Shown: piece after piece, positions 57,668 to 64,000 of the stretch | How positions within the stretch are numbered: position 1 is the stretch's first letter | Layout of the letters: every line of letters starts with the position of its first letter | From: SKVR01 sp046291875 | GTDB lineage: Bacteria; Bacteroidota; Bacteroidia; Bacteroidales; UBA7960 | Assembly (NCBI GenBank): GCA_046291875.1 | Contig: JBKBSF010000017.1 | Location: forward strand, 37,529 to 101,528 | Direction: 5' to 3' | Length of the DNA: 64,000 nucleotides | Translations under genes and position numbers: made by a program | The notes under the pieces: generated by a model | Told to the model about the DNA's origin: nothing | Seen by the model: only the letters and a program-made list of their open reading frames with translations | The model's database searches: none

Positions 57668-57840
57668 CAACACAGGCACACTTTATTTCTAACATGATGT
57701 GTTATATATGGGCAGGTTTGTTTATATTTGGATTCGGTTTCGCGGAAGGATAGCAGAGGTTGGTGGGAAAAATGGGCCGGGGTGGTTGAAATGAGGGGGG
57801 AGGGAAGTAGGAGTTTTTTGTTGATGTGAACTAGTTAGCC
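57668..57840 (+). repeat. Repeat family B, copy 1
   Basis: A 173 bp sequence sharing long blocks with copies at 58944 and 61282: CACACTTT, a TAAC...GTTA dyad, the block GGTTTGTTTATATTTGGAT, GGTTGGTG, and GTTGATGTGAACTAGTT at its end (shared with copy 2). It contains TATATTTG (57723-57730), a perfect -7 box aimed at the lipoprotein gene that follows. The rest of the 57422-57667 spacer belongs to the typA leader. Confidence 0.75.
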
Positions 57841-57861
57841 ACCATTTAAAAAAACCATAAT

Positions 57862-58668
57862 ATGAAGTTTACAATACTGATATTCGCATTAATTATTTAT
57901 ACTGCCTGTGGAGATAACAGCAATAAAAAACCTATTGAAACTGAAACGGAAGAATTATCTGAAATAGCATATCAAATATGGTTTAACCCAACTGAGCTTG
58001 ACACAACTTTTTATATTTCCAATAAATTCACTGTTTCACTAAAACACTCTCAACCTGTAAACATTGAAGAATATTTTCTCAACAAATCAATTCTGGATAG
58101 TTTGAATAAACACTTCAAAAACAGTTACCTTAAGGCTTTGGAAATTGAAAAATTGAAACTTAAATTAAATCAGGAATTTGCCAAAAGAGACACTATCGGC
58201 CTACAATTAAAGCTTACTTCAGGAGAGTGGATTTTAGTTGAGCCGAACGAAGAGATTAGTGATGTAGCCTACACGTTTGAATATTTTTTTAAGGACTTTG
58301 GTTTTTACTCAATCCGGGTGCAAGACATAGAAGGATTTGGATACTTTTTACTAAATGCTGAAAATGAAACAAAAACTCAAATAATCGGCAGACCATATTT
58401 CTCTCCTAATGGAGAATTTATTATCTCTATTAATTTTGACATTGAAGCAGGCTATAATTATAACGGCTTTCAACTTCTTAATAACAATAATGGCAACTTG
58501 ACAATTCTCTTTACATATGACCCGGGCTCATGGGGGCCAGTTTCTGCAATTTGGATTGACAATAACAGTCTTTTGGTGAAGAATAAAACAATTGAGTTTA
58601 AATCGAGACATGAGAGATATGTTGAATTTTATAGTGTATTGACAATAAAAACTGTGGGCAATAAATAG
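57862..58668 (+). CDS. Hypothetical lipoprotein
   Basis: A 268-residue A/T-rich gene. The signal MKFTILIFALIIYTAC ends in a lipobox (YTAC, C16), so the product should be lipid-anchored. The mature part is polar, with NN-rich turns near the middle (NYNGFQLLNNNNGN). No known domain recognised. It lies 22 bp after repeat B1 and is followed by repeat A1, the first of the accessory cassette-like units. Confidence 0.7.
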   Translation: MKFTILIFALIIYTACGDNSNKKPIETETEELSEIAYQIWFNPTELDTTFYISNKFTVSLKHSQPVNIEEYFLNKSILDSLNKHFKNSYLKALEIEKLKLKLNQEFAKRDTIGLQLKLTSGEWILVEPNEEISDVAYTFEYFFKDFGFYSIRVQDIEGFGYFLLNAENETKTQIIGRPYFSPNGEFIISINFDIEAGYNYNGFQLLNNNNGNLTILFTYDPGSWGPVSAIWIDNNSLLVKNKTIEFKSRHERYVEFYSVLTIKTVGNK

Positions 58669-58680
58669 GAACATGACCGC

Positions 58681-58770
58681 TCGGCACGACACAGCGAGTG
58701 TTTCCGGTTGAACTACATCCCTGGAAGGCTTTTGCACTATGTGTGGCTATTCAGGGTTTTTTGATGTATC
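58681..58770 (+). repeat. Repeat family A, copy 1
   Basis: Shares TCGGCACG, TTGAACTACATCCCTGGA, GCACT-TGTG and TCAGGG-TTTTT with the copy at 60913. It lies at the 3' side of the lipoprotein gene; the other copy is at the 3' side of the next secreted-protein gene. CCCTGGA/TTCAGGG gives a weak hairpin. The join TTTTTTGATGTATCG appears uninterrupted here. Confidence 0.65.
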
Positions 58771-58784
58771 GTGGAAAGTTTTTT

Positions 58785-58918
58785 TGGGGAGCATACAAAA
58801 CTTAGTTTAATAATTGGATATTCCGGACCCTGCTGACCCCTCCAATACCGGAAAAAATAATATATAAAACTTCTGCCATTCTGGCGGAAGCTGACCCCCT
58901 GTTTTTTTGAAACAGGAA
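58785..58918. other. Insert-like segment with CTGACCCC repeats
   Basis: 134 bp placed between two near-identical copies of GGAA(A/G)GTTTTTTTGGGG, so it looks inserted into the A-B junction that is continuous near 61250. It carries two CTGACCCC copies, each next to a hairpin (for example CTTCTGCCA/TGGCGGAAG). The pattern recalls the multiple end repeats of IS21-type elements, but no transposase is present; this is a weak inference. Confidence 0.4.
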
Positions 58919-58943
58919 GGTTTTTTTGGGGGGGAGTTTTATA

Positions 58944-59110
58944 CAACACAGTCACACTTTGTTTCTAACGCTGTGTGTTATATATGGGTAGGTTTGTTTA
59001 TATTTGGATGCGGTTGTACGGAGAGATAGAATGGGTTGGTGTGAAAAATGGGCCGGAGGGGCGATAAAAGGGTGGGGTGGAGTAAGTTTTGTTGATGTGA
59101 ACTAGTTGGC
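58944..59110 (+). repeat. Repeat family B, copy 2
   Basis: Closest to copy 3 in the first 120 bp and to copy 1 at its right end (GTTGATGTGAACTAGTT). Includes the dyad TAAC-N7-GTTA and TATATTTG at 58999-59006. The Abi-like gene begins about 150 bp later. Confidence 0.75.
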
Positions 59111-59256
59111 CTTCATGCTATTAGGGAAGTGCAAAAATCAATTGGGGATACAAAACAAAACCCGATTGTTTGACTTTCGTCAGGGACAACCGGGACTACG
59201 ACACAAATATACGAAAAATTGTTCTAAACCAGTATGTTTGTGAAAAATATAAACGA

Positions 59257-59940
59257 ATGGAATATAACGATTTTGAAAAAGCACTCTCAAAACCAAGGAT
59301 AGGTAGGTTTTTGATAGCAGCAGAACAAGATAAAGAAAAGGCACTTAGACTATATCGACAGAACATTGAATTATCAAAAACCTTGTTTGGATTATTGAGT
59401 GTTTTCGAAGTGACTATAAGGAATTATATTGACAAGCATTACAGAGAGAAGTTTACTGATAGTGAGTGGCTTAAAAATCAATGTGGACAAGGCGGAATGT
59501 TTAGCCACCCATCTTTCTCTAAATACGGATTTGAGCCAAGAACAAAAATATTGACAACCATTGCCAAACTCGGAAATAAATACACGCATGATAGATTAGT
59601 AGCAGAACTGAGCTTCGGATTTTGGAATTATATGTTTGCGCCGATACAGTTTTTAATCGGCGGACAAAGTCTGCATAAGATTTATGAGAACCGACCGAAA
59701 GGAACTAACCAGAAGCTGATTTTCAACCAACTTGACGAAATAAGAAGTTTAAGAAACAGGATTGCACATCATGAACCATTGATTTTTAATTCGAAAGACC
59801 AAATCTCGACCGGACAAACAGAGAAAACTTACGGAATAATTCTAAACCATACTAAATGGTTAGGATTTGAGCCTTTGAAGCTATATCATAAGTTGGATAA
59901 CATGAATGAATTGATAAACATGTTGACTACTGAAAAATAA
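59257..59940 (+). CDS. Abi_2-like HEPN-type protein
   Basis: A 227-residue all-helical protein fitting the Abi-like (AbiD/AbiF) group: it starts FEKALSKPRIGRFL and contains LLSVFEVTIRNYIDKHY. The C-terminal RNRIAHHE has R166-x4-H171, the R-x4-6-H HEPN RNase motif. Members can abort phage infection by RNA cleavage; activity here is inferred. ATG at 59257 is preferred to an upstream TTG, which would add 29 unmatched residues. No antitoxin-like gene is adjacent. Confidence 0.75.
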   Translation: MEYNDFEKALSKPRIGRFLIAAEQDKEKALRLYRQNIELSKTLFGLLSVFEVTIRNYIDKHYREKFTDSEWLKNQCGQGGMFSHPSFSKYGFEPRTKILTTIAKLGNKYTHDRLVAELSFGFWNYMFAPIQFLIGGQSLHKIYENRPKGTNQKLIFNQLDEIRSLRNRIAHHEPLIFNSKDQISTGQTEKTYGIILNHTKWLGFEPLKLYHKLDNMNELINMLTTEK

Positions 59941-59950
59941 GCAAGAAACG

Positions 59951-59993
59951 CAACATGGTATAGCCAATCTCGTCAGAAATGACGAGGCGGGGC
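59951..59993 (+). repeat. Repeat family C, copy 1 (CTCGTCA hairpin)
   Basis: AACATGGTATAGCC followed by a perfect hairpin CTCGTCA-GAAA-TGACGAG (59969-59986) and GCGGGG. A close relative follows the hepT gene at 62172. It sits 28 bp after the Abi-like gene stop. The rest of the spacer to 60342 also holds repeat R (60256). Confidence 0.7.
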
Positions 59994-60255
59994 CTGGTGG
60001 TAGTTTGGCGTTCTCTGCGCCGCGTGGGCTAACGAATCCCGCAATGCCCAACGTTTTATACATGCAACAGCAAGGCATTTTTCAGCGTCATTTTTTCTAC
60101 CGGGGGAGGAGGCAATCTTCCTCTGTAAAGTCCGATTGGGGAAAAAAGAATTTCACCGTTTTTTCGCTATGCAGCGCCAATGGAAAGAGGTTTTCTGGGA
60201 TTTTGCCCAGGAAGCCTTTGCGAATAATTACATCAAAAACATACAATATCCAACC

Positions 60256-60307
60256 AATACGTTTATATTTGGAAATTGTTGGATGAGGCTGGCGGGGTTG
60301 GGAGAGG
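60256..60307 (+). repeat. Repeat family R, copy 1
   Basis: AATACGTTTATATTTGGA...GATGAGGCTGGCGGGGTTG matches the copy at 63157 and shares GTTTATATTTGGA with family B. It includes TATATTTG (60264-60271), a -7 box 72 bp before the secreted-protein gene. Confidence 0.65.
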
Positions 60308-60342
60308 TGCTGACGTTGGCTACAAGCTTAATAAAGAAGACA

Positions 60343-60873
60343 ATGACGAAGTTGATTTTATTTTTTTTATTCTTGCTAACAACAAATTCAATGTGTGGGC
60401 AAACATTGGACACTATTTACTTTACTGGCTTCAAAGGGATCGTATATGACTCATTGACAGCGCCTCGGGGGAGTGAGAAAGTTTTTCCTAAAAACAGATT
60501 TAATCCCACCACAGAACAGATAATGGTAGCCGAAGAGCAAATTGTAAAACAATATGGTGAAGCCTCCAGAAAAGTATATGCTCTCCAAGGCTTTTTATAT
60601 AATTCAGATTATTATAGGGAGTTAAGCCGGAAAGAACCAAGAAAAGAAAACAGGAGAATTAGAAGAGAATATAGAAACTATGATAGAGAGTATTATGGTT
60701 ATATAGGCAAAAATAACATGAGATATATTTTCATTAAATTTTATCCTCATAAGAGGAGGTGGGTTCATCATCGTTCTGCGGGGGAATCCCAATTATATAA
60801 TTTGCCGCCGTTGGTTTTTAATTTGGATAACAATACATTAAGCTGGTATGGCTGGACAGGTGAATTTGATTAG
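60343..60873 (+). CDS. Secreted hypothetical protein
   Basis: A 176-residue protein with a signal peptide (MTKLILFFLFLLTTNSMCGQ, cleavage near 19). The mature part is rich in R, K, E and Y in the centre (KENRRIRREYRNYD) and ends PLVFNLDNNTLSWYGWTGEF. I do not recognise a family. An open frame continues 69 codons upstream into repeat R, but this ATG is the only one that begins a signal peptide. It is followed by repeat A2. Confidence 0.65.
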   Translation: MTKLILFFLFLLTTNSMCGQTLDTIYFTGFKGIVYDSLTAPRGSEKVFPKNRFNPTTEQIMVAEEQIVKQYGEASRKVYALQGFLYNSDYYRELSRKEPRKENRRIRREYRNYDREYYGYIGKNNMRYIFIKFYPHKRRWVHHRSAGESQLYNLPPLVFNLDNNTLSWYGWTGEFD

Positions 60874-60912
60874 TAAAGAAAGCCTGTGGCTAAAAACATA
60901 GTAACTTTTCCG

Positions 60913-61000
60913 GTCGGCACGCCCCAGTCCCCCAGTTACGCGATTGAACTACATCCCTGGATGGCCCATGCACTTTGTGCGGTTTTTCAGGGATTTTTAA
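60913..61000 (+). repeat. Repeat family A, copy 2
   Basis: Same blocks as copy 1. Here the GGGATTTTTAA end is followed by the 238 bp hairpin-rich element, whereas copy 1 continues uninterrupted into GATGTATCG. Confidence 0.65.
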
Positions 61001-61238
61001 TACTATTGTCCGGATAAATCATGGGCTGTTCCCTGGGATGCCTGTAGTTTGTGCCATCCCTCCGGGATTAAGGGCAGACAGGTATACTTTACGACTATAC
61101 ACATTTCACTCCTAACGGAGTTAAAAAACGATGTTGGCAAGAGAGCCAATCCCGTAGGGATGCAATCTTTATAGCATGCGAAGATGTTGCCCCCAATGAG
61201 TTCCATAGGAACGGAACATTTTGACCGGACAACAATGT
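61001..61238. mobile_element. Hairpin-rich MITE-like element
   Basis: Terminal inverted repeats TTGTCCGG (61006-61013) and CCGGACAA (61225-61232). TTTTTAA occurs on both sides (60994-61000 and 61239-61245), a possible 7 bp target duplication. Inside are four hairpins with 5 bp arms: ATCCC-TCC-GGGAT (61056), ACTCC-TAAC-GGAGT (61108), ATCCC-GTA-GGGAT (61149) and GTTCC-ATA-GGAAC (61200). No coding capacity. Repeat A1 looks like the same site without it. Similar GTAGGGAT-type hairpins are, from memory, common in Bacteroidota intergenic DNA. Confidence 0.65.
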
Positions 61239-61248
61239 TTTTTAAATG

Positions 61249-61430
61249 TATCGTGGAAGGTTTTTTGGGGGAGTTTTATACAACACAGTCACACTTTATT
61301 TATAACACTATGTGTTAAATGTGCGCAGGTTTGTTTATATTTGGATGCGGTTGAACGGAGGGATAGAATGGGTTGGTGTGAAAAATGGACCGGAGGGGCG
61401 ACAAAGGGGTGGGGTGGAGGGGGATGTTTT
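61249..61430 (+). repeat. Repeat family B, copy 3, with A-B junction
   Basis: Starts GTATCGTGGAAGGTTTTTTG, continues as CAACACAGTCACACTTT, a perfect dyad TAACAC-TAT-GTGTTA (61302-61316) and the block shared with copies 1 and 2. TATATTTG is at 61336-61343. It precedes the mntA-like gene. Remaining bases to 61516 are A-rich leader. Confidence 0.75.
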
Positions 61431-61516
61431 TTTGGGGAGATACGCTGGTTGTGGCCAGGCTTTGATCTGCAGATAATTAGGGAAAATTGATTAGATTTGA
61501 AGAAAATAAAAAAGAA

Positions 61517-61828
61517 ATGCAATCGATAATAGAACAAAGAAAAGAAGAACTTAAGAATATCTGTGAAAGTCTAAAAATCAGAAGACTTTATGCTTTCGGC
61601 TCTGCTGTGACTTCAGATAAGTTCAAAGAGGATAGTGATATTGACTTCTTGATATCATTTGACGACAAAATATCACCCGAAGAATATTCTGAGAATTACT
61701 TCCAATTGAAATATCGATTGAGAGAGCTTTTCAATCGAGAGATAGATGTCATAACCGAGCGTTCATTATCTAACCCCTATTTTATTGAAAGTGTAAACAA
61801 GAATAAAGTCCAGATTTATGAAGCATGA
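61517..61828 (+). CDS. mntA: MntA-like nucleotidyltransferase (antitoxin)
   Basis: A 103-residue minimal nucleotidyltransferase. G28-S29 and D41-x-D43 (GSAVTSDKFKEDSDIDFL) match the GS-x10-DxD family motif, one residue longer between. In HepT/MntA pairs it adenylylates the HEPN toxin and so silences it. I chose ATG at 61517; an in-frame TTG ten codons upstream is possible. Its TGA overlaps an ATG at 61825 (ATGA), which is where hepT translation should begin. Confidence 0.82.
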   Translation: MQSIIEQRKEELKNICESLKIRRLYAFGSAVTSDKFKEDSDIDFLISFDDKISPEEYSENYFQLKYRLRELFNREIDVITERSLSNPYFIESVNKNKVQIYEA

Positions 61829-62153
61829 AAAAAAATAAAATCTATATGACGTGAATGTTTCCATAAACTCAATTTTTGAATATTTGGGCGATAAGCGGGA
61901 CTTTACAGAGTATTTGAACAACAAACTTTTTCGTAGAGCAGTAGAGAGAGAAATAGAGATTATTGGTGAAGCGATAAACAGAGCATTGAAGCAAGACCCG
62001 GATTTGCAAATTGAGAATGCACGAAGAATAGTCGATACAAGGAATTGGGTAATACATGGATATGATAAAGTTGACGATGTGATAATCTGGGGAATTGTAG
62101 TGAACCACCTACCGAAACTGCAACAAGAAATTCAAATATATTTACAGGATTGA
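61825..62153 (+). pseudogene. hepT: HepT-like HEPN toxin, apparent frameshift near its start
   Basis: From GTG at 61851 the frame gives 100 residues with the HEPN motif R64-x4-H69-x-Y71 (RNWVIHGYD), typical of HepT RNases. Family homology begins earlier, at LYDVNVSINS, read in the same frame but behind a TAA at 61836. The coupled ATG at 61825 opens another frame that stops at 61852. One extra A in the TAAAAT at 61836-61841 would join them into one ORF of about 110 codons. Either the gene is frameshifted, or GTG 61851 is used and the N-terminal helix is shortened. Confidence 0.65.
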
Positions 62154-62171
62154 GTAAACACAAGCCAGGCC

Positions 62172-62213
62172 ACAATATGCTATACCTGATCTCGTCAATA
62201 GTGACGAGACGGG
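62172..62213 (+). repeat. Repeat family C, copy 2
   Basis: ATATGCTATACC followed by hairpin CTCGTCA-ATAG-TGACGAG (62191-62208) and CGGGT. The arms are identical to copy 1. It is 18 bp after the hepT stop, in the 229 bp spacer before the next gene. Confidence 0.7.
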
Positions 62214-62382
62214 TGCAGGGCAGGTTTCGGTTTTCTGCTACGCAATAACTTTGGTATCGGCGTATCAAGTTTGGACGGGACAGGTAGGTCACAGCCCGCA
62301 ACGCCCTCATGGAGCGAAGTAAATCGGCTGCTGCTATACCAATAAAGTTGGGTTTGATTTTTATACTCTACCATCGACATCA

Positions 62383-63075
62383 ATGAGATTAATAACCTTA
62401 TTTTTTCTTGCGATATCAATTTGTTGTTTTGCTACTCCGCAAATTCCTGACTTGCTATTTTACAATGGAGAATACCAGGTTTGGACAGGTAGTAGCCCTG
62501 GATTAATGATGTTTGAAGAAAAAGGTTTTCAACCCCCTCCTGAAGCGATTGAAGCCACCTCATTGTGGCGATGGTTTATTATGATTTATTCTATAGAAAA
62601 CGACACATTATTCTTGGTTGATGTTGACATATTAATAAGTGTTGGGGATAGCCTCAGGAGATCAGATGAACCACCCTACCTTACCATAGGCAAACCACCC
62701 TAAATAGTAAGAAAATCAGTATTCAAAAACTACTTTCCGGACGGTGAAAAAATACCAATGTCAGGCTTTAATGAGATTGTCGAAATTCCTTATGGGGATC
62801 TGATTTTTACAGAAGTAAACAACAGAACAAGAATAGATGAAGAGAGATACTATATTTTTGAATTCGTCAATGGTGTAGTCATAAAACAATATGACTTAGA
62901 ATTAGATGAAAGGAACAGATACAAAGACCTCTTGGTAGACCACTACCTTGAGACTGCAAAATATGAACAGCAAAAAGATAGCCTTAGGACCGTTTTCACA
63001 AGATGGGAAGATGTAATTACATATCGCGAATATTTAAGGCGAAATATTTTTGAACTTATTGACACACTGAAATAA
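62383..63075 (+). pseudogene. Secreted hypothetical protein interrupted by an in-frame stop
   Basis: The first part (MRLITLFFLAISICCFATPQ, a signal peptide, then 86 residues) stops at TAA 62701. The same frame continues without another stop: 18 codons (IVRKSVFKNYFPDGEKIP) and then 105 more to 63075. The continuous meaning across TAA argues for one gene with a nonsense mutation; IPYGDLI and FVNGVVIK resemble a Bacteroidota hypothetical family I know only by pattern. An alternative is two short genes, the second starting at ATG 62758. Confidence 0.6.
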
Positions 63076-63084
63076 AATTCTGCT

Positions 63085-63127
63085 AAACATGGTATTTTCC
63101 ATCTCTCCAGGAATAACCTGATGGACA
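63085..63127 (+). repeat. Repeat family C, copy 3 (diverged)
   Basis: AACATGGTATTTTCCATCTC keeps the family start, but the hairpin is now CATC...GATG around CCAGGAATAACC. It is 10 bp after the broken gene. Confidence 0.45.
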
Positions 63128-63156
63128 GGCCAGGAAAGAAAAACTAAAACAACCGC

Positions 63157-63210
63157 CCGATACGTTTATAATCGGAAAAAGTGCGATGAGGTTGGCGGGG
63201 TTGTGGGAGG
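63157..63210 (+). repeat. Repeat family R, copy 2
   Basis: CCGAT-N9-ATCGG dyad, then GATGAGGTTGGCGGGGTTG as in copy 1. This copy lacks the exact TATATTTG box (it reads TATAATCG). It is upstream of the last lipoprotein gene. Confidence 0.55.
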
Positions 63211-63314
63211 AAGAGATCAAGGCCGCAAACCAACCACAGAGAATAGAATTATTGAGAAATAGTGAACACAATACCCGCATGAAAGTGTATTGCTAACTAA
63301 AAACAGTATAAACT

Positions 63315-63524
63315 ATGAAGAGATTGTTTTATGTAATGGCCTTTATCCTATTGTTATATGGATGCAAAACCACAACCAAAATAGGTGGGAGCTCAGGCGG
63401 GATGCTGGATTTTGGAAGCCCACGTGTAAATCAGGAGTTGGTCAATGACCAAATGTTTCTTATTAAACAATACGCTACCGATGAATATAATACTCCCCAG
63501 AATTCAGACCACAAGCTAAAGTGA
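63315..63524 (+). pseudogene. Lipoprotein gene, probably truncated by the IS3-family element
   Basis: 69 residues. MKRLFYVMAFILLLYGC is a lipoprotein signal (C17), followed by GGSSGGMLDFG and QMFLIKQYATDEYNTPQNS. The last pattern resembles the start of a longer Bacteroidota lipoprotein family, so the abrupt end at TGA 63522, where the insertion element seems to begin, suggests loss of the 3' part. If the IS end lies further right, it is a genuine short lipoprotein. Confidence 0.5.
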
Positions 63525-63555
63525 AAAAACCTTATTAATTTTACTTGTGGAAACT

Positions 63556-63843
63556 ATGAAAAAAACGAGAAGAAAATTCAGTTCAGCTTTTAAAACCCAG
63601 GTGGTTTTAGAGGCCATTAAAGAGCGGGAAAGTCTATCAGATCTGGCAACACGGTTCGAGGTACATCCTAATGTTATTTCGAATTGGAAAAAAGAATTTC
63701 TATCCAAGGCTTCTAATGTCTTTGACAGCAAGTCAAAAGAACCGGAAAACGAGAAAGAAAAGCAAGAGCTCTATGCTAAAATTGGGCAATTGGAGATGGA
63801 GAAGGAGTGGCTAAAAAAAATTTCAAGAAGGGCCGGTCTATGA
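63556..63843 (+). CDS. IS3-family transposase OrfA
   Basis: A 95-residue HTH protein: FSSAFKTQVVLEAIKERESLSDLATRFEVHPNVISNWKKEF is the helix-turn-helix of IS3 OrfA, followed by a leucine-zipper-like tail (EKEKQELYAKIGQLEMEKEWLKK). ATG at 63556 is used; GTG at 63547 is an alternative. Its stop TGA overlaps the orfB ATG (ATGA, 63840-63843), and the -1 slippery site can produce the OrfAB fusion. Confidence 0.85.
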   Translation: MKKTRRKFSSAFKTQVVLEAIKERESLSDLATRFEVHPNVISNWKKEFLSKASNVFDSKSKEPENEKEKQELYAKIGQLEMEKEWLKKISRRAGL

Positions 63844-64000
63844 GCGAATTAAGAAGCTTTATTTCTGATAGTGAAAAGTTAAGCATTCGAAAGCAATGTG
63901 AATTGCTTGAGATGAACCGCAGCAATTATTACTACCAACCACGTGAAGAGAAGCCAGAAAACCTTCACTGTATGCGACTGCTGGATGAGTTCTGGCTTGG
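63840..64000 (+). CDS. IS3-family transposase OrfB (3' partial)
   Basis: The first 53 residues only, MSELRSFISDSEKLSIRKQCEL with LEMNRSNYYYQPREE, matching the N-terminal HTH region of IS3 OrfB before the DDE integrase core, which is beyond the window edge. Frame is open upstream to the slippery tract, as needed for frameshift fusion. Confidence 0.82.
   Translation, partial: MSELRSFISDSEKLSIRKQCELLEMNRSNYYYQPREEKPENLHCMRLLDEFWL

Larger units (their letters stand above)
63522..64000 (+). mobile_element. IS3-family insertion sequence (right part outside window)
   Basis: Contains orfA and the start of orfB in the -1 frame, joined by an A-AAA-AAA slippery tract at 63813-63819 (eight A in total). 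The left boundary is uncertain; it probably lies near TGAAAAAACC at 63522. The right inverted repeat is not in the window. Confidence 0.75.

Noticed and set aside
57422..57679. N-terminal extension of typA
   Set aside because: It is upstream of the conserved MQNIRNIAIIAHVDHGKTT start and crosses the likely promoter box at 57553-57560.
59170..59256. N-terminal extension of the Abi-like gene from TTG 59170
   Set aside because: The 29 extra residues lack family similarity; ATG 59257 fits the Abi_2 start.
61003..61206. 67-codon - strand frame in the hairpin element
   Set aside because: It spans inverted repeats of a noncoding element, and the peptide is explained by the hairpin sequences.
57668..63210. 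Spacer repeats as true integron attC sites
   Set aside because: TAAC...GTTA dyads are present, but full RYYYAAC/GTTRRRY pairs with an imperfect long hairpin could not be confirmed by eye, so I left them as unnamed repeats.

Overview
The window is a chromosomal segment of a member of the Bacteroidota. The signs are a type IX secretion C-terminal sorting domain on the first protein, an LptD-like outer membrane assembly protein, hybrid kinases with a two-component propeller, a DUF3822-rsmD pair, an rsfS-ftsH-LUD-DUF2007-cdsA-psd gene order, and repeated TAnnTTTG promoter boxes. I cannot fix the genus; a marine or environmental Bacteroidales/Marinilabiliales relative would fit. No rRNA, tRNA or CRISPR array was found.

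Positions 1-30 kb are mostly housekeeping. A giant secreted protein runs off the left edge. It is followed by a GNAT enzyme, a Crp-type regulator divergent from an OsmC peroxidase, an aminotransferase/omega-amidase pair, phosphoglycerate kinase, a PBP4-type peptidase, an MlaD-like protein with a cell wall amidase, LptD, DUF3822-RsmD-GNAT-CoaD, a TlpA-like thioredoxin, a Nudix enzyme, PyrE, an SRPBCC protein, BirA, and then RsfS, FtsH, a LUD protein, DUF2007, CdsA and Psd. Together these cover envelope biogenesis, phosphatidylethanolamine synthesis and protein quality control.

Positions 30-58 kb hold regulation, DNA repair and tRNA modification. There is a GntR/ABC operon with a visible operator over its own promoter. 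A light-repair cluster follows: a photolyase FAD-domain protein with its alpha/beta part at the C-terminus, a DUF2256 zinc protein, and a cryptochrome/photolyase that lacks the usual Fe-S cysteines. Next come a pentapeptide protein, a radical SAM protein and a DUF6873-like protein. A four-gene signalling block contains two 1300-residue propeller hybrid kinases, a single-domain response regulator and a PAS kinase. After it lie YchF, and a GT2-MiaA-M14 operon, and TypA.

From about 57.6 kb to the right edge the character changes. Genes become A/T-rich, small and all on the + strand. They encode lipoproteins, an Abi_2-like HEPN protein, a MntA/HepT pair and hypotheticals, separated by 230-640 bp spacers built from a few recurring noncoding repeat families. 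Several repeats carry an exact TATATTTG promoter box pointing at the next gene. One spacer holds a 238 bp hairpin-rich element with terminal inverted repeats and an apparent empty-site counterpart in the same window. Two genes here look broken (hepT frameshift, one in-frame stop). An IS3-family element at the right edge seems to truncate the last lipoprotein gene. This looks like a mobile accessory cassette array, but no integrase is present in the window.
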